This document shows positions 43,463 through 52,686 of a stretch of 64,000 nucleotides of DNA, piece by piece. This DNA is from Anderseniella sp051010195 (GTDB lineage: Bacteria > Pseudomonadota > Alphaproteobacteria > Rhizobiales > Aestuariivirgaceae). The stretch's first letter is position 1. Every line of letters begins with the position of its first letter. The position numbers were made by a program, and so were the translations under genes. The stretch lies in assembly GCA_051010195.1 (NCBI GenBank), contig JBPCVV010000060.1, positions 1 to 64,000 of the forward strand, given 5' to 3'. The notes under the pieces were generated by a model. It saw only the letters and a list, made by a program, of their open reading frames with translations, made no database searches and had not been told where the DNA came from.

Positions 43463-44320
43463 ATGGCAATTACAGGCAAGTATCGAGGCCGCATCGAGCA
43501 GGCCATTACCGTGTCCTATGTTCGCGTCATGAAGCGCTTTCCGGCGATCCGGAAAATGGAAGACAGGCTTATACGGTCCTACATCGAAGTCCTGACGAAC
43601 TGGCGGCAAAAAAACTGGCAGGACAGGGCGCTGCCTGATTTCCTGATTATCGGCGGCATGAAATGCGGCACGACGAGCCTGTTCAAGTATCTCGGCCAGC
43701 ATCCTCAGCTATTCAGTTCGACCCACAAGGAAATTTGGTATTTTTCTCATGATGAGTTTTATTCAAGAGGTGAGAAATGGTACCGGATTCATTTTCCACT
43801 ACTGAAGGATATTCCACCTGACTCCCAGGTTTTCGAAGCGTCGCCGGATTATCTCTTTCGACCGAAAGCAGCTCAGCGGGTGGCAGATCTGCTGCCGGAT
43901 ATCAAGCTGATAGCCCTGCTTCGAAATCCCACTGAACGCGCGATATCTCACTATTTTCACGACGTGAAGAAGGGAAGAAGACCAGGTGATATTCTGGGTG
44001 CCATTCAGGATGAACATACAAAATACCGACCGAAAGGCATGTACAAGAACCAGCTTGAAAAATACTTCAATCACTTCAAAGCTGACAACATCCTGATCAT
44101 CAACAGCGAGGAATTTTTTGAACACCCGTCAAGAACACTGAAAGAGGTATACCGGTTTCTTGGTGTTGATGCAGACTTCGAGATTGGCGACCTGTCTCCT
44201 AAACAGGTTGGCTTCAACCGGGAACCGGTTGATGCGGCCGTGTATGACTATCTGAACGATTACTACAAGCCACACAATGAGGCGCTGTTCAGGCTTATCG
44301 GCAAGTCATTTGACTGGTGA
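43463..44320 (+). CDS. PAPS-dependent sulfotransferase
   Basis: 285 aa. The 5'-phosphosulfate loop is FLIIGGMKCGTTSLFKYLGQHPQ near residue 55-77. The 3'-phosphate motif is LIALLRNPTERAISHYFHD, and ASPDYLFRPKAAQRVADLLPD lies between. This is the heparan-sulfate/NodH-like group that sulfates sugars. The first ~50 residues are basic and amphipathic without a clear membrane span. The gene is visibly richer in A and T than its neighbours (ccrM, mutY) and uses more AT-ending codons, which points to recent transfer. The acceptor is unknown, and no glycan genes are adjacent. Confidence 0.87.
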   Translation: MAITGKYRGRIEQAITVSYVRVMKRFPAIRKMEDRLIRSYIEVLTNWRQKNWQDRALPDFLIIGGMKCGTTSLFKYLGQHPQLFSSTHKEIWYFSHDEFYSRGEKWYRIHFPLLKDIPPDSQVFEASPDYLFRPKAAQRVADLLPDIKLIALLRNPTERAISHYFHDVKKGRRPGDILGAIQDEHTKYRPKGMYKNQLEKYFNHFKADNILIINSEEFFEHPSRTLKEVYRFLGVDADFEIGDLSPKQVGFNREPVDAAVYDYLNDYYKPHNEALFRLIGKSFDW

Positions 44321-44337
44321 AACCGCAGCACACACGC

Positions 44338-45411
44338 TTAACCCCTTCGCAAGATATCAGACCCCAACATGGCAACGGCCACTTTCTTCATGGCCGTCGG
44401 CAGCGCCTCTGCCGCCAGTTCGTGACGGGCCACCCAGCGCCAGTCGCCATGCTGTGCAGGCAGGTCATCGAACACCTTGTCTGTGCGGTGTAAGTCCAGC
44501 ACCAGATGGAAGTGGGTGAACGTATGCTCGACTTGCTGTTTCGTGCTCACCCAGCCCGACTCGTAAGGCGGTTCCAGGTCGGTATCGCCGTTGCCGGTGG
44601 CCCAACCTGAAGATGGAAATTCCAGCATGCCGCCAAGCAGGCCCTTGTCTTCGCGCCGGCGCATCAGAACCGCACCGTCTGAGCGTTCAGCCCAGAATAT
44701 GCGGGCGGTGCGGACCGGGCGCTGTTTTTTCGGCGCCTTGACCGGCAGGGTATCCGCATTGCCCAGATCCCGGGCGCGGCAGTCGCTCATCCACGGGCAG
44801 ATCAGGCAATTTGGCTTTCTTGGCGTGCAGATGGTTGCGCCCAGATCCATCAACGCCTGGGCGAAGTCCCCCGGACGGTCCGCCGGCACCAGCTCCAGCG
44901 TGCGCGCCTTTATCTCAGGCTTTGCCTTGTGCAGCGGCGTCTCGATAGCGTACAGACGCGATATCACCCGTTCCACATTGCCGTCCACCGCGGCAGCAGG
45001 CCGGTCAAAGGCAATAGCCGCGATTGCGGCAGCGGTATAGGGACCGACGCCCGGCAGGCTGAGCAGGTCAGCTTCGGCATTGGGAAACCGGCCACCATGG
45101 TCTGCCACAATGGCTTTTGCACAGGCATGCAGATTGCGGGCCCGGGCATAGTAGCCCAGCCCAGCCCATTCGCGCAGTACATCGTCAAGCTCGGCCCGCG
45201 CCAGATCCACCACCGTCGGCCAGCGCGTGGTAAATGCCGCAAAATACCTGCCAACAGTGGCAACAGTGGTCTGCTGCAGCATGATTTCAGACATCCAGAC
45301 CCGGTACGGGTCAACGGTTTGGCCGGGCTTGGCCCGCCAGGCAAGCGTGCGGGCATGGGCGTCGTACCAGTCAACCAGCCGGGCCGGCAACTGCGCGGTT
45401 TGGCTGGCCAT
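44338..45411 (-). CDS. mutY: A/G-specific adenine glycosylase
   Basis: 357 aa from the ATG at 45411 (MASQTAQLPARLVDWYD); further in-frame starts at 45438, 45447 and 45486 are possible. MutY removes adenine paired with 8-oxoguanine. The catalytic Glu42 lies in VWMSEIMLQQTTV. LPGVGPYTAAAIAAIAF is the helix-hairpin-helix and VDGNVERVISR holds the catalytic Asp. The 4Fe-4S ligands have the exact C-x6-C-x2-C-x5-C pattern (CTPRKPNCLICPWMSDC). A C-terminal Nudix-like domain recognises 8-oxoG (from IFWAERSDGAVLMRRREDKGLLGGMLEFP). Divergent from the DciA-like gene. Confidence 0.95.
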   Translation of the reverse strand: MASQTAQLPARLVDWYDAHARTLAWRAKPGQTVDPYRVWMSEIMLQQTTVATVGRYFAAFTTRWPTVVDLARAELDDVLREWAGLGYYARARNLHACAKAIVADHGGRFPNAEADLLSLPGVGPYTAAAIAAIAFDRPAAAVDGNVERVISRLYAIETPLHKAKPEIKARTLELVPADRPGDFAQALMDLGATICTPRKPNCLICPWMSDCRARDLGNADTLPVKAPKKQRPVRTARIFWAERSDGAVLMRRREDKGLLGGMLEFPSSGWATGNGDTDLEPPYESGWVSTKQQVEHTFTHFHLVLDLHRTDKVFDDLPAQHGDWRWVARHELAAEALPTAMKKVAVAMLGSDILRRG

Positions 45412-45518
45412 GTTGTCATCATTAACTTCTTGCAACATAACAGACATGTGAAATCCCGGGCTTCTTGCTGGGGTATCATTCAGCACAGGTTCATGGACGC
45501 AAGGCCAAAATGTAAGAT

Positions 45519-46013
45519 ATGAAAAGCCTCGATCATCATTTCCGGCACATTACGCGCCCGGCCTTCGAGCAATACGGGTTCGCCCACGGCGACCTGGTGG
45601 CGCAATGGGCGGCCATTGTTGGTGACAATGTTGCCGCGCAGTGTTCGCCGGAACGCATGGCATGGCCGAAAGGCCGCGACAAGGCGCAGCGCCAGACCGA
45701 AGGCGCCACCCTCACCGTACGGGCCGATCACGGCGCTGGACTTGCACTGAGTTATGAAACACCAGCGATTATTGAGCGTATCAATGGATTTTTCGGTTAT
45801 CACGCGGTTGCGAAGATCAAAATCGTGCAAGGCACCCGTGCCAATCGCGGCAAGCAGCAAGCACGACAGGCCGCCGCCCCGACACCGGACGTGATTGAAC
45901 ACGTTGAGCAGAAAACCGGCTCTATTGAAGACGAACCGCTCAAGGCAGCACTTACCCGACTGGGCGGCGCGGCTCTTGCGCGTGCAGCCGCCAAGGCCAA
46001 ACAGGCCCGGTAA
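45519..46013 (+). CDS. DUF721/DciA-family protein
   Basis: 164 aa. The N-terminal PAFEQYGFAHGDLVAQWAAIVGDNVAAQCSPERMAW is the DUF721 pattern (W-x2-IVG..VA..S-P-x-R/L), and LSYETPAIIERINGFFGYHAVAKIKIVQG follows. DciA helps load the replicative helicase DnaB in bacteria lacking DnaC; alphaproteobacterial DUF721 proteins are its relatives. The last ~60 residues are Ala/Arg/Lys-rich and probably disordered. The DsbA-like gene follows 84 bp later, an arrangement common in Rhizobiales together with smc. Confidence 0.85.
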   Translation: MKSLDHHFRHITRPAFEQYGFAHGDLVAQWAAIVGDNVAAQCSPERMAWPKGRDKAQRQTEGATLTVRADHGAGLALSYETPAIIERINGFFGYHAVAKIKIVQGTRANRGKQQARQAAAPTPDVIEHVEQKTGSIEDEPLKAALTRLGGAALARAAAKAKQAR

Positions 46014-46097
46014 TCCAAAACTCAAACAACAGAAAGTTCTCCACAGCCGGATTTCCGGCTCGCCACAAACCCCAACATCCAGTAGGTAGACATCATC

Positions 46098-46742
46098 ATG
46101 AAACTCAATCGACGCACATTCGGCCAGTCCCTGGCGCTCTCAGCCATAGCGGCCAGCGCCACGACGGCGTTTTCCGCTTCGGCATTTGCACAAAGTTTTT
46201 CGCCAGACGAGCTGCACGCGGCCCCGGCCATTGGCGACAAGACGCTCGGACCCGATGATGCCAGCGTGATCGTGGTGGAATATGCCTCAGCCACGTGTCC
46301 GCACTGCGCCGCGTTCCACAACAGCACATTCAAGGAGCTCAAGGCGGAATTCATCGACACCGGCAAGATCAAGTTCATCTCCCGGGAATTCCCGCTTGAT
46401 GACCTGGCTCTTGCAGGATTCATGATCGCCCGCTGCGTTCCGGACGACAAGTATTTCGGCATGCTTGACCTGATCTACGAGCAGCAAAAAACCTGGGCCG
46501 GCCAGAACGCCCGGGCCGAACTGCTGAAAATGGCCAAACTGGCCGGCCTCAGCGAGGCGGAATTTGATGCCTGCCTGAAAAACGAGGAACTGGCCAAGGG
46601 CATCCTGGCCATTCGCAAGGACGGTGCAGAGAAGTTTAACGTCAAAGCGACACCGACGTTCTACGTGAACGGCAAAAAGCTGGAAGGTGACAGCGATATC
46701 GCGGGCTTCCGCAAGGCAATCGAGGCGGCAGCGTCTTCCTGA
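46098..46742 (+). CDS. DsbA-family thiol-disulfide oxidoreductase (thioredoxin fold)
   Basis: 214 aa. The N-terminus MKLNRRTFGQSLALSAIA carries a twin-arginine-like pattern (N-RR-T-F) before an Ala-rich h-region, so Sec or Tat export is possible; cleavage is near residue 31. The active site is Cys67-Pro-His-Cys70 in VVEYASATCPHCAAFHN. The cis-proline lies in VKATPTFYVNGKKLEG. This BdbD/DsbA-like protein would oxidise or isomerise disulfides in the periplasm. It is the usual neighbour of smc in this group; the smc start is 160 bp downstream. Confidence 0.9.
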   Translation: MKLNRRTFGQSLALSAIAASATTAFSASAFAQSFSPDELHAAPAIGDKTLGPDDASVIVVEYASATCPHCAAFHNSTFKELKAEFIDTGKIKFISREFPLDDLALAGFMIARCVPDDKYFGMLDLIYEQQKTWAGQNARAELLKMAKLAGLSEAEFDACLKNEELAKGILAIRKDGAEKFNVKATPTFYVNGKKLEGDSDIAGFRKAIEAAASS

Positions 46743-46902
46743 CCGGGGTGACCCTTCCTGATTTTACCGGGGAAAACCCGACAGATTGATACTCCTCATT
46801 GCTGACGAATCAGGCCGAACCGGCCAAAACTCATTCTTTACCCATGGGGCATGGGCAGTATGGGGCCGGTTCAGGCCTCTATAGTGAGGGATGAGGTAGC
46901 AG

Positions 46903-49900
46903 ATGAAGTTCTCAAAGCTGCGGCTGTCGGGCTTCAAGTCATTCGTTGAGCCAACCGAGCTGGAAATCCGGCCCGGCCTGACTGGCGTGGTCGGGCCCAA
47001 CGGCTGCGGCAAGTCAAACCTTCTGGAAGCACTGCGCTGGGTGATGGGCGAAAGCTCGTACAAGAACATGCGCGGCTCCGGCATGGAGGACGTGATTTTC
47101 TCCGGAACCTCCGGCCGGCCGTCACGCAACATGGCCGAGGTCATGCTGACTTTGGACAACGAAGACCACGATGCGCCGCCCTCGTTCAATGCGTTTGACC
47201 AGTTGGAAATATCGCGGCGTATCGAACGTGACGCCGGCTCTGCCTATCGCATCAATGGCAAGGACGTGCGCGCCCGCGATGTGCAATTGCTGTTTGCCGA
47301 CGCCTCGACCGGCGCGCGGTCGCCGGCACTGGTGCGGCAGGGCCAGATCGGCGAGATCATTTCATCCAAACCGCAGGCGCGCCGGCGCATCCTGGAGGAA
47401 GCCGCCGGCATCACCGGCCTGCACACAAGGCGTCATGAGGCAGAACTCAAGCTGAAAGCCGCCGAGACCAACCTTGAGAGGCTGGAAGACGTGCTGGCGC
47501 AGCTTGAAAACCAGCTGCAGAGCCTGAAGCGTCAGGCCCGGCAGGCCGTGCGCTACAAGGAACTGTCATCGGAGATCCGGCGGCTGGAGGCGACCGGTCT
47601 GTACCTGGCCTGGAAAGACGCGCGCGCCGCGGTTGAGGCCGAAAACAGCAATCTGTCGGAACTGACCCGAGTGCTGGGCGAACAAACGCGGGCGGTGTCC
47701 GAAATGACCCGCATGCGCGATGACGCGTCTGAAACCCTGCCGAAACTGCGTGAAAACGAAGCGGTGCGCGCGGCCGTCCTGCAGCGCATCACACTGGAAC
47801 TGGAAGGTCTTGAACGCGAGGAAAGGCAATCACTTGAACGCCGCGCCGAAATCGAGGGCCGCATAGAGCAGATGAACCGGGATCTGGCCCGCGAGAATGA
47901 ATTGCTCGGCGACACCGACGGCGTGATGAAACGCCTGGCCGATGAACAGGAAGCCCTTGAAGCTGCGGCTGCCAACGATGGCGAAGCCAGGGCAGATGCG
48001 GCAAAGACCCTGCAGGCGGAAGCGGAAAAGCTCGCCGAAGCCCAGGCAGGCGCGGACGAGGCCAATGCGGGCCTTTCCGAACTGGTCGCGCGGCACAACG
48101 GGATCCTGCGCCAGATTGGCGAACTTGAGACGCGCATCAGCCGCGACGAAACCGACCTGACCACAACACGTGAAAAACACGCCGCCATTGTCGCCGAGAC
48201 CGGTGGTGATGAGGTGGCTGTGACCCTGAGCTCTGCAATAGATGCTGCCGTCGCTCATGCCGCATCTTCTGAAACGTCGGCTGTTACCTCTGAGCAGACA
48301 CTGCAGGAGGCGCGGACCAAACAGACCGAAGCCCACCAGGCCTATGACGACGCAAGGCAGAAGTCCGAGAGCCTGACCACCGAAGTCCGCACGCTTACCA
48401 AACTGCTGCGTGTTGAAGACGACGAACTGTGGCCGCCGCTGATCGACGCCCTGAAAGTGGAAACAGGCTATGAAACCGCACTCGGCGCGGCACTGGGTGA
48501 CGACATCGATGCACCTGCCGATGAAGCAGCACCCGTACACTGGCGGGCACTACCGTCGCTGGTCAATGTGCCGCCGCTGCCGTCAGGCCTGAAGCGGCTG
48601 TCGGATGTGGTGAAGGCGCCTGCCGCCCTCGCCCGCCGGCTGCAACTGGTCGCCGTGGTCAGCAAGTCGGAAGGCGCGAAACTCCAGGCCAGCCTGGCTC
48701 CCGGCCAGAGACTGGTCTCTGTTGAAGGCGACCTGTGGCGCTGGGACGGCTACACCGCGGCGGCAGATGCACCGACAGCAGCCGCCAAGCGGCTGGCGGA
48801 ACGCAACCGGCTTGGCGTGCTGCAGGAAGAAAGCGCAACCGCATCCGCAGCAACCGAAACAATGAGAGCCCGTCTGGACGAAGCCCGCGAGGCCGTCAAG
48901 GCATCGGAAGCCGCCGAACGCGCCAGCCGCCAGGCCTGGCGCGAGGCTACCGCGGCCGTCGATGTTGCCCGTAAAGCCCTGGCAGAGCATGAAAAAGTGG
49001 CCGGCGAGCAATTGCGGCAGGCCTCGGTGCTGGACGAAACCGCCAAGCGTATCGATACCCAGATTTCAGAATCGCGTGCGTCGCTGGAACAAGTTTCAGC
49101 CGAGAAATCCTCGCTTGCGCCAACCGATGGCGCGGAGGAGGAATTGCGCACATTGCGAGGGGCCGTCGATACCCAGCGTGCCACCTACGGGGAAGCGCGT
49201 GCCGCTCATGACGGGCTGGAGCGTGAAGCGAAGACCCGCAGCGAACGCCTGGCCGCCATCGGGCAAGAACGCACCCAATGGACAGACCGCGCCAAGCGCG
49301 CCAGTGGCCAGATTGAGGAACTGGAAAGCCGGGCTGAAACACTGCGCAATGACCTCGCAGCTGTTGCCGACCTGCCGGATCAGTTTGAAACCAAGCGCAC
49401 CAAACTGATGAACGCATCCAGCGAGGCCGAGACGGAACGCAAGACCGCGGCGGACCTGCTGGCGGAAGCGGAAAACAATCTGCGCACGCGTGACCAGGGC
49501 TTGCGCGAGGCAACCGATGCGCATGGCAAAACGCGCGAAGAACATGCCCGTGCAGGTGCCCGCTCTGAAGCCGCAGAAGCGCGTGTTGAAGAAGCGACAC
49601 AGCGGATTTCGGAGGCACTGGAGTGCCAGCCCGAGGAGGTCAGCCAACGCGCCGGGCTTGACCTGGAGAACATGCCGTCGGCCGAAGACACCGAGCGCAA
49701 ACTCACCACGCTGAAGGATCAGCGTGAACGCCTTGGCGGGGTCAATCTACGCGCCGAGGACGAAGCTGCGGAAATCTCGACCCAGGTGGAGACCATGGTC
49801 ACCGAGCGCGATGACCTGGTGCAGGCCATCGGCAAACTGCGCCACGGCATTTCAAGCCTGAACCGGGAAGGCCGCACCCGGCTGCTGGAGGCCTTTGACC

Positions 49901-50358
49901 GGGTCAATGCCAATTTCGGCTCGCTGTTTGAAACCCTGTTTAACGGCGGTAAGGCGGAGTTGAAGCTGGTCGAGTCGGATGACCCGCTGGAAGCCGGCCT
50001 GGAACTGATCGCCAACCCGCCCGGCAAGAAGCCGACTGTGCTGTCGCTGTTGTCAGGTGGCGAACAGGCCCTGACGGCAATGGCGCTTATTTTTGCCGTG
50101 TTCATGACCAATCCGTCGCCGATCTGCGTGCTGGACGAAGTCGACGCGCCGCTCGATGACCACAATGTCGAGCGGTTCTGCAACCTGCTGGACGCCATGC
50201 TGGAACGCACCGATACGCGTTTCCTGATCATTACCCACCACGGACTCACAATGGCACGCATGCACCGGCTGTTTGGTATTACAATGATGGAACGCGGTGT
50301 CAGCCAGCTGGTATCGGTTGACCTTGAAACGGCGGAAAGCCTGCGCGAAGCAAGCTGA
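46903..50358 (+). CDS. smc: chromosome segregation ATPase SMC
   Basis: 1151 aa. The head has Walker A at residues 31-39 (GPNGCGKSN). The C-terminal half-head has the signature LLSGGEQALTAMALIF at about 1050 and Walker B VLDEVDAPLDD at about 1076-1086. Two long coiled coils flank a compact hinge around residues 502-640 (from LLRVEDDELWPPLIDALKVE to RRLQLVAVV). With ScpA and ScpB it would compact the chromosome and help segregation. The short, Pro-rich hinge is the alphaproteobacterial type. The start is confirmed by MKFSKLRLSGFKSFVEPTEL, a standard SMC N-terminus. Confidence 0.97.
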   Translation: MKFSKLRLSGFKSFVEPTELEIRPGLTGVVGPNGCGKSNLLEALRWVMGESSYKNMRGSGMEDVIFSGTSGRPSRNMAEVMLTLDNEDHDAPPSFNAFDQLEISRRIERDAGSAYRINGKDVRARDVQLLFADASTGARSPALVRQGQIGEIISSKPQARRRILEEAAGITGLHTRRHEAELKLKAAETNLERLEDVLAQLENQLQSLKRQARQAVRYKELSSEIRRLEATGLYLAWKDARAAVEAENSNLSELTRVLGEQTRAVSEMTRMRDDASETLPKLRENEAVRAAVLQRITLELEGLEREERQSLERRAEIEGRIEQMNRDLARENELLGDTDGVMKRLADEQEALEAAAANDGEARADAAKTLQAEAEKLAEAQAGADEANAGLSELVARHNGILRQIGELETRISRDETDLTTTREKHAAIVAETGGDEVAVTLSSAIDAAVAHAASSETSAVTSEQTLQEARTKQTEAHQAYDDARQKSESLTTEVRTLTKLLRVEDDELWPPLIDALKVETGYETALGAALGDDIDAPADEAAPVHWRALPSLVNVPPLPSGLKRLSDVVKAPAALARRLQLVAVVSKSEGAKLQASLAPGQRLVSVEGDLWRWDGYTAAADAPTAAAKRLAERNRLGVLQEESATASAATETMRARLDEAREAVKASEAAERASRQAWREATAAVDVARKALAEHEKVAGEQLRQASVLDETAKRIDTQISESRASLEQVSAEKSSLAPTDGAEEELRTLRGAVDTQRATYGEARAAHDGLEREAKTRSERLAAIGQERTQWTDRAKRASGQIEELESRAETLRNDLAAVADLPDQFETKRTKLMNASSEAETERKTAADLLAEAENNLRTRDQGLREATDAHGKTREEHARAGARSEAAEARVEEATQRISEALECQPEEVSQRAGLDLENMPSAEDTERKLTTLKDQRERLGGVNLRAEDEAAEISTQVETMVTERDDLVQAIGKLRHGISSLNREGRTRLLEAFDRVNANFGSLFETLFNGGKAELKLVESDDPLEAGLELIANPPGKKPTVLSLLSGGEQALTAMALIFAVFMTNPSPICVLDEVDAPLDDHNVERFCNLLDAMLERTDTRFLIITHHGLTMARMHRLFGITMMERGVSQLVSVDLETAESLREAS

Positions 50359-50508
50359 TACACAGGTACCCGATTATTGCCGCAGACCTGGCGCATTTTG
50401 GCCGCTGAGCCGGTTTACCGGCAGCGCAGGCCGAAGGCGAATTGCCGCACACTGTTTCATCGCGGAAAAATCATGCTTAATCATGTGGTTACAGCTGATA
50501 CACCGAAC

Positions 50509-50537
50509 TTGACACCAGATAGGCCCAAACCTATTAT
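50509..50537 (+). promoter_or_regulatory. near-consensus sigma70 promoter of the F0 ATP synthase operon
   Basis: TTGACA (50509-50514), a 17-bp spacer and TATTAT (50532-50537) form an almost ideal vegetative promoter. It puts transcription start near 50544, about 55 bp before the atpI start. The rest of the 241-bp gap after smc shows no gene. Confidence 0.8.
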
Positions 50538-50599
50538 CCGGCCCGGTTTTAGGGGTTTTGTGATCCTGAAACTGCCTCAATACCTTCAGGAGCGGGTGC

Positions 50600-50956
50600 A
50601 TGGGCGGCGATCATAAGAAATCATCGCCCGAGCGACTTGAGAAACTTGGAGACCGTCTGAAAAAAGCGCAAGTCTCGGTAGACGAGCGCAACAGGCCCAG
50701 GCAACGGCAGTCCAACGCGCTTGGATTTGCTTTTCGGATTACCACGGAGCTGGTTGCTGCCGTGGCAGTCGGGGTTGCAATCGGGTGGGGTCTCGACAAA
50801 TGGCTGGACAGCAAGCCGTGGTTTCTCATCCTGTTCTTCTTTCTGGGTGTTGCTGCAGGCGTCATGAACGTCTATAGGATCACGCAATCCAGTGGTGGTG
50901 ACGGGCCGGTTCCAAAGTCCAAGCTGCCATCGGTAATCGAAGACGACGATGATTGA
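50600..50956 (+). CDS. atpI: ATP synthase accessory protein I (AtpI/AtpZ)
   Basis: 118 aa, AGGAG upstream of the ATG. A hydrophilic head of about 45 residues precedes two membrane segments (TTELVAAVAVGVAIGWGLDKWL and PWFLILFFFLGVAAGVMNVYRI), the AtpZ/AtpI layout. It aids assembly of the c-ring. It is the first gene of the F0 operon atpI-atpB-atpE-atpF'-atpF. The acidic tail ends in a run of Asp. Confidence 0.92.
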   Translation: MGGDHKKSSPERLEKLGDRLKKAQVSVDERNRPRQRQSNALGFAFRITTELVAAVAVGVAIGWGLDKWLDSKPWFLILFFFLGVAAGVMNVYRITQSSGGDGPVPKSKLPSVIEDDDD

Positions 50957-51024
50957 TGTTGTTGCCCGGTGCTTGGAACCGGAAACATCAGTCAGGTCAA
51001 AAGATTGATAAAGGGGCTGGATGC

Positions 51025-51798
51025 GTGGCCAGTAATACCTCACAGGGCAGCGAAGGCGGGCTGGCGCTCGACCCGATGCACCAGTTCGAAATCTCTCGTA
51101 TCATTCCGATCAAGTTCGGCAGTATCGATGCATCGTTCACCAACTCCAGCCTGTGGATGGTGCTGACGGTCATCGCTGTTTCAGCGTTGCTGCTGCTGGG
51201 CAGCAAGCGGATCGTGCCGAGCCGGCTGCAATCGGTCGGCGAAATGATTTACGAATTTATATCCAACATGGTCCGCGACACCATGGGCGATGAAGGCCGC
51301 AAGTTCTTTCCGTTCATCCTGACCCTGTTCTGCTTCATTCTCGGCGCCAACATGCTTGGCCTGTTTGCGTTGCCGGTGTTGCTGCATCCGTTCACCGTGA
51401 CCAGCCACATCATCGTGACGTTTGCGCTTGCCGCGCTGGTCTGGGTGGGGGCGACCGTCTACGGCTTCTACAAGCACGGCCTCGGCTATCTGAAACTGTT
51501 CGCACCGTCCGGCACGCCGCCAGTCATGTTGCCGCTGCTGGTGCCGATTGAAATCATCTCCTACCTGTCTCGTCCGGTCAGCCTGTCTGTGCGTCTGTTC
51601 GCCAACATGATGGCGGGACACACCATGCTGAAGGTGTTTGCTACCTTCGTTGTGGCACTTGGATGGGCAGGTATTATTCCGCTGGCCGTCATGGTCGGTT
51701 TCACCGGGCTTGAAGTTCTGATCGCATTCCTGCAGGCCTTCGTGTTCGCCATCCTGTCGTGCATGTACATCAACGATGCACTGCACCCCAGCCACTAA
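51025..51798 (+). CDS. atpB: F0F1 ATP synthase subunit a
   Basis: 257 aa from the GTG at 51025, which has AAGGGG eight nt upstream and gives the usual length. The frame opens at 50953, but the extra 24 residues are not family-like. The essential Arg is in SRPVSLSVRLFANMMAGH, and LIAFLQAFVFAILSCMYINDALH closes the proton path. Five to six membrane segments. It forms the stator half-channels against the c-ring. Confidence 0.95.
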   Translation: MASNTSQGSEGGLALDPMHQFEISRIIPIKFGSIDASFTNSSLWMVLTVIAVSALLLLGSKRIVPSRLQSVGEMIYEFISNMVRDTMGDEGRKFFPFILTLFCFILGANMLGLFALPVLLHPFTVTSHIIVTFALAALVWVGATVYGFYKHGLGYLKLFAPSGTPPVMLPLLVPIEIISYLSRPVSLSVRLFANMMAGHTMLKVFATFVVALGWAGIIPLAVMVGFTGLEVLIAFLQAFVFAILSCMYINDALHPSH

Positions 51799-51848
51799 AC
51801 AGTTTTCTCAACCTTTCAACTACATCACTCAAATGGGAGTTTTTTCAA

Positions 51849-52076
51849 ATGGAACCTGAAGCAGCAAAACTGATCGGCGCAGGTATCGCCGCTGTTGCAA
51901 TGGCCGGTGCCGGTGTTGGTATCGGTAACATCTTCGGCAGCTATCTGCAGGGTGCACTTCGCAACCCGGCAGCAGCAGACAGCCAGCGCACCAACCTGTT
52001 TATCGGCTTCGCGCTTGCCGAAGCAACCGGCCTGTTCGGCCTGCTGATCAGCTTTATCCTGCTGTTCGGCGTCTGA
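51849..52076 (+). CDS. atpE: F0F1 ATP synthase subunit c
   Basis: 75 aa from the ATG at 51849. A longer frame from 51759 runs through the end of atpB and the intergenic gap. Two membrane helices flank the polar loop RNPAAADSQRTN. The first has the Gly-rich AGIAAVAMAGAGVGIG pattern, and the proton-carrying Glu58 is in IGFALAEATGLF. Ring-forming rotor subunit. Confidence 0.97.
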   Translation: MEPEAAKLIGAGIAAVAMAGAGVGIGNIFGSYLQGALRNPAAADSQRTNLFIGFALAEATGLFGLLISFILLFGV

Positions 52077-52191
52077 TCATTCGCTACTGATCTCGCCGGG
52101 CTGCGGGTTTTCCGCACCGGCAGATTTTTGCGCTTGAGACTGGCAAATCCACCTGCCGCCCCTGTTGGCGGTCAGACAGGAGACCGGCATT

Positions 52192-52677
52192 ATGCCGCAA
52201 CTTATCGTAGCAGATTTTCTGCCACAGCTCATATGGCTGGCGATCACCTTTGGTGCGCTGTACTTCATCATTTCACGCCTGGCGATCCCCAAGATCGGCA
52301 GCGCGATCGAACAGCGTCACGGGCGCATTGCCGCCGATATCGCCGAGGCCTCACGGCTCAGGGAAGATACCGAAAAGGCCATCGAAACCTATGAGGCGGC
52401 TTTGGCGGAAGCGCGTGCCAATGCCCACGCCATCGTGAGCGAGAACCGCGCTCAGATGACCGCTGAAATCAACAAGGAAGCAGCCGCACTTGACGAGCGG
52501 CTGGCGAAGCAGTTGGCGGAAGCGGAAGTTTCGATTGCCAAGACTCGTGATGCCGCCATGTCACAGGTGACCGGCATTGCCCAGGATACCACGGAAGCCA
52601 TCGTCACAGAGCTTCTCGGCAAAAAGCCGACGAAAGCGGCAATTTCGTCAGCGGTGTCGTCCGCTGCGAAGGGTTAG
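52192..52677 (+). CDS. atpF': F0F1 ATP synthase subunit b' (second b-type stator)
   Basis: 161 aa from the ATG at 52192 with AGGAG upstream. The frame opens at 52165, which is unlikely to be used. One N-terminal membrane helix (FLPQLIWLAITFGALYFIISRLAIP) is followed by a long charged helix (HGRIAADIAEASRLREDTEKAIE). The Pro in the membrane helix and the IGSAIEQRHGRI turn are typical of b' rather than b. It pairs with subunit b as the peripheral stalk, as in photosynthetic and many other alphaproteobacteria. Confidence 0.94.
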   Translation: MPQLIVADFLPQLIWLAITFGALYFIISRLAIPKIGSAIEQRHGRIAADIAEASRLREDTEKAIETYEAALAEARANAHAIVSENRAQMTAEINKEAAALDERLAKQLAEAEVSIAKTRDAAMSQVTGIAQDTTEAIVTELLGKKPTKAAISSAVSSAAKG

Positions 52678-52686
52678 GGTGCAGTC

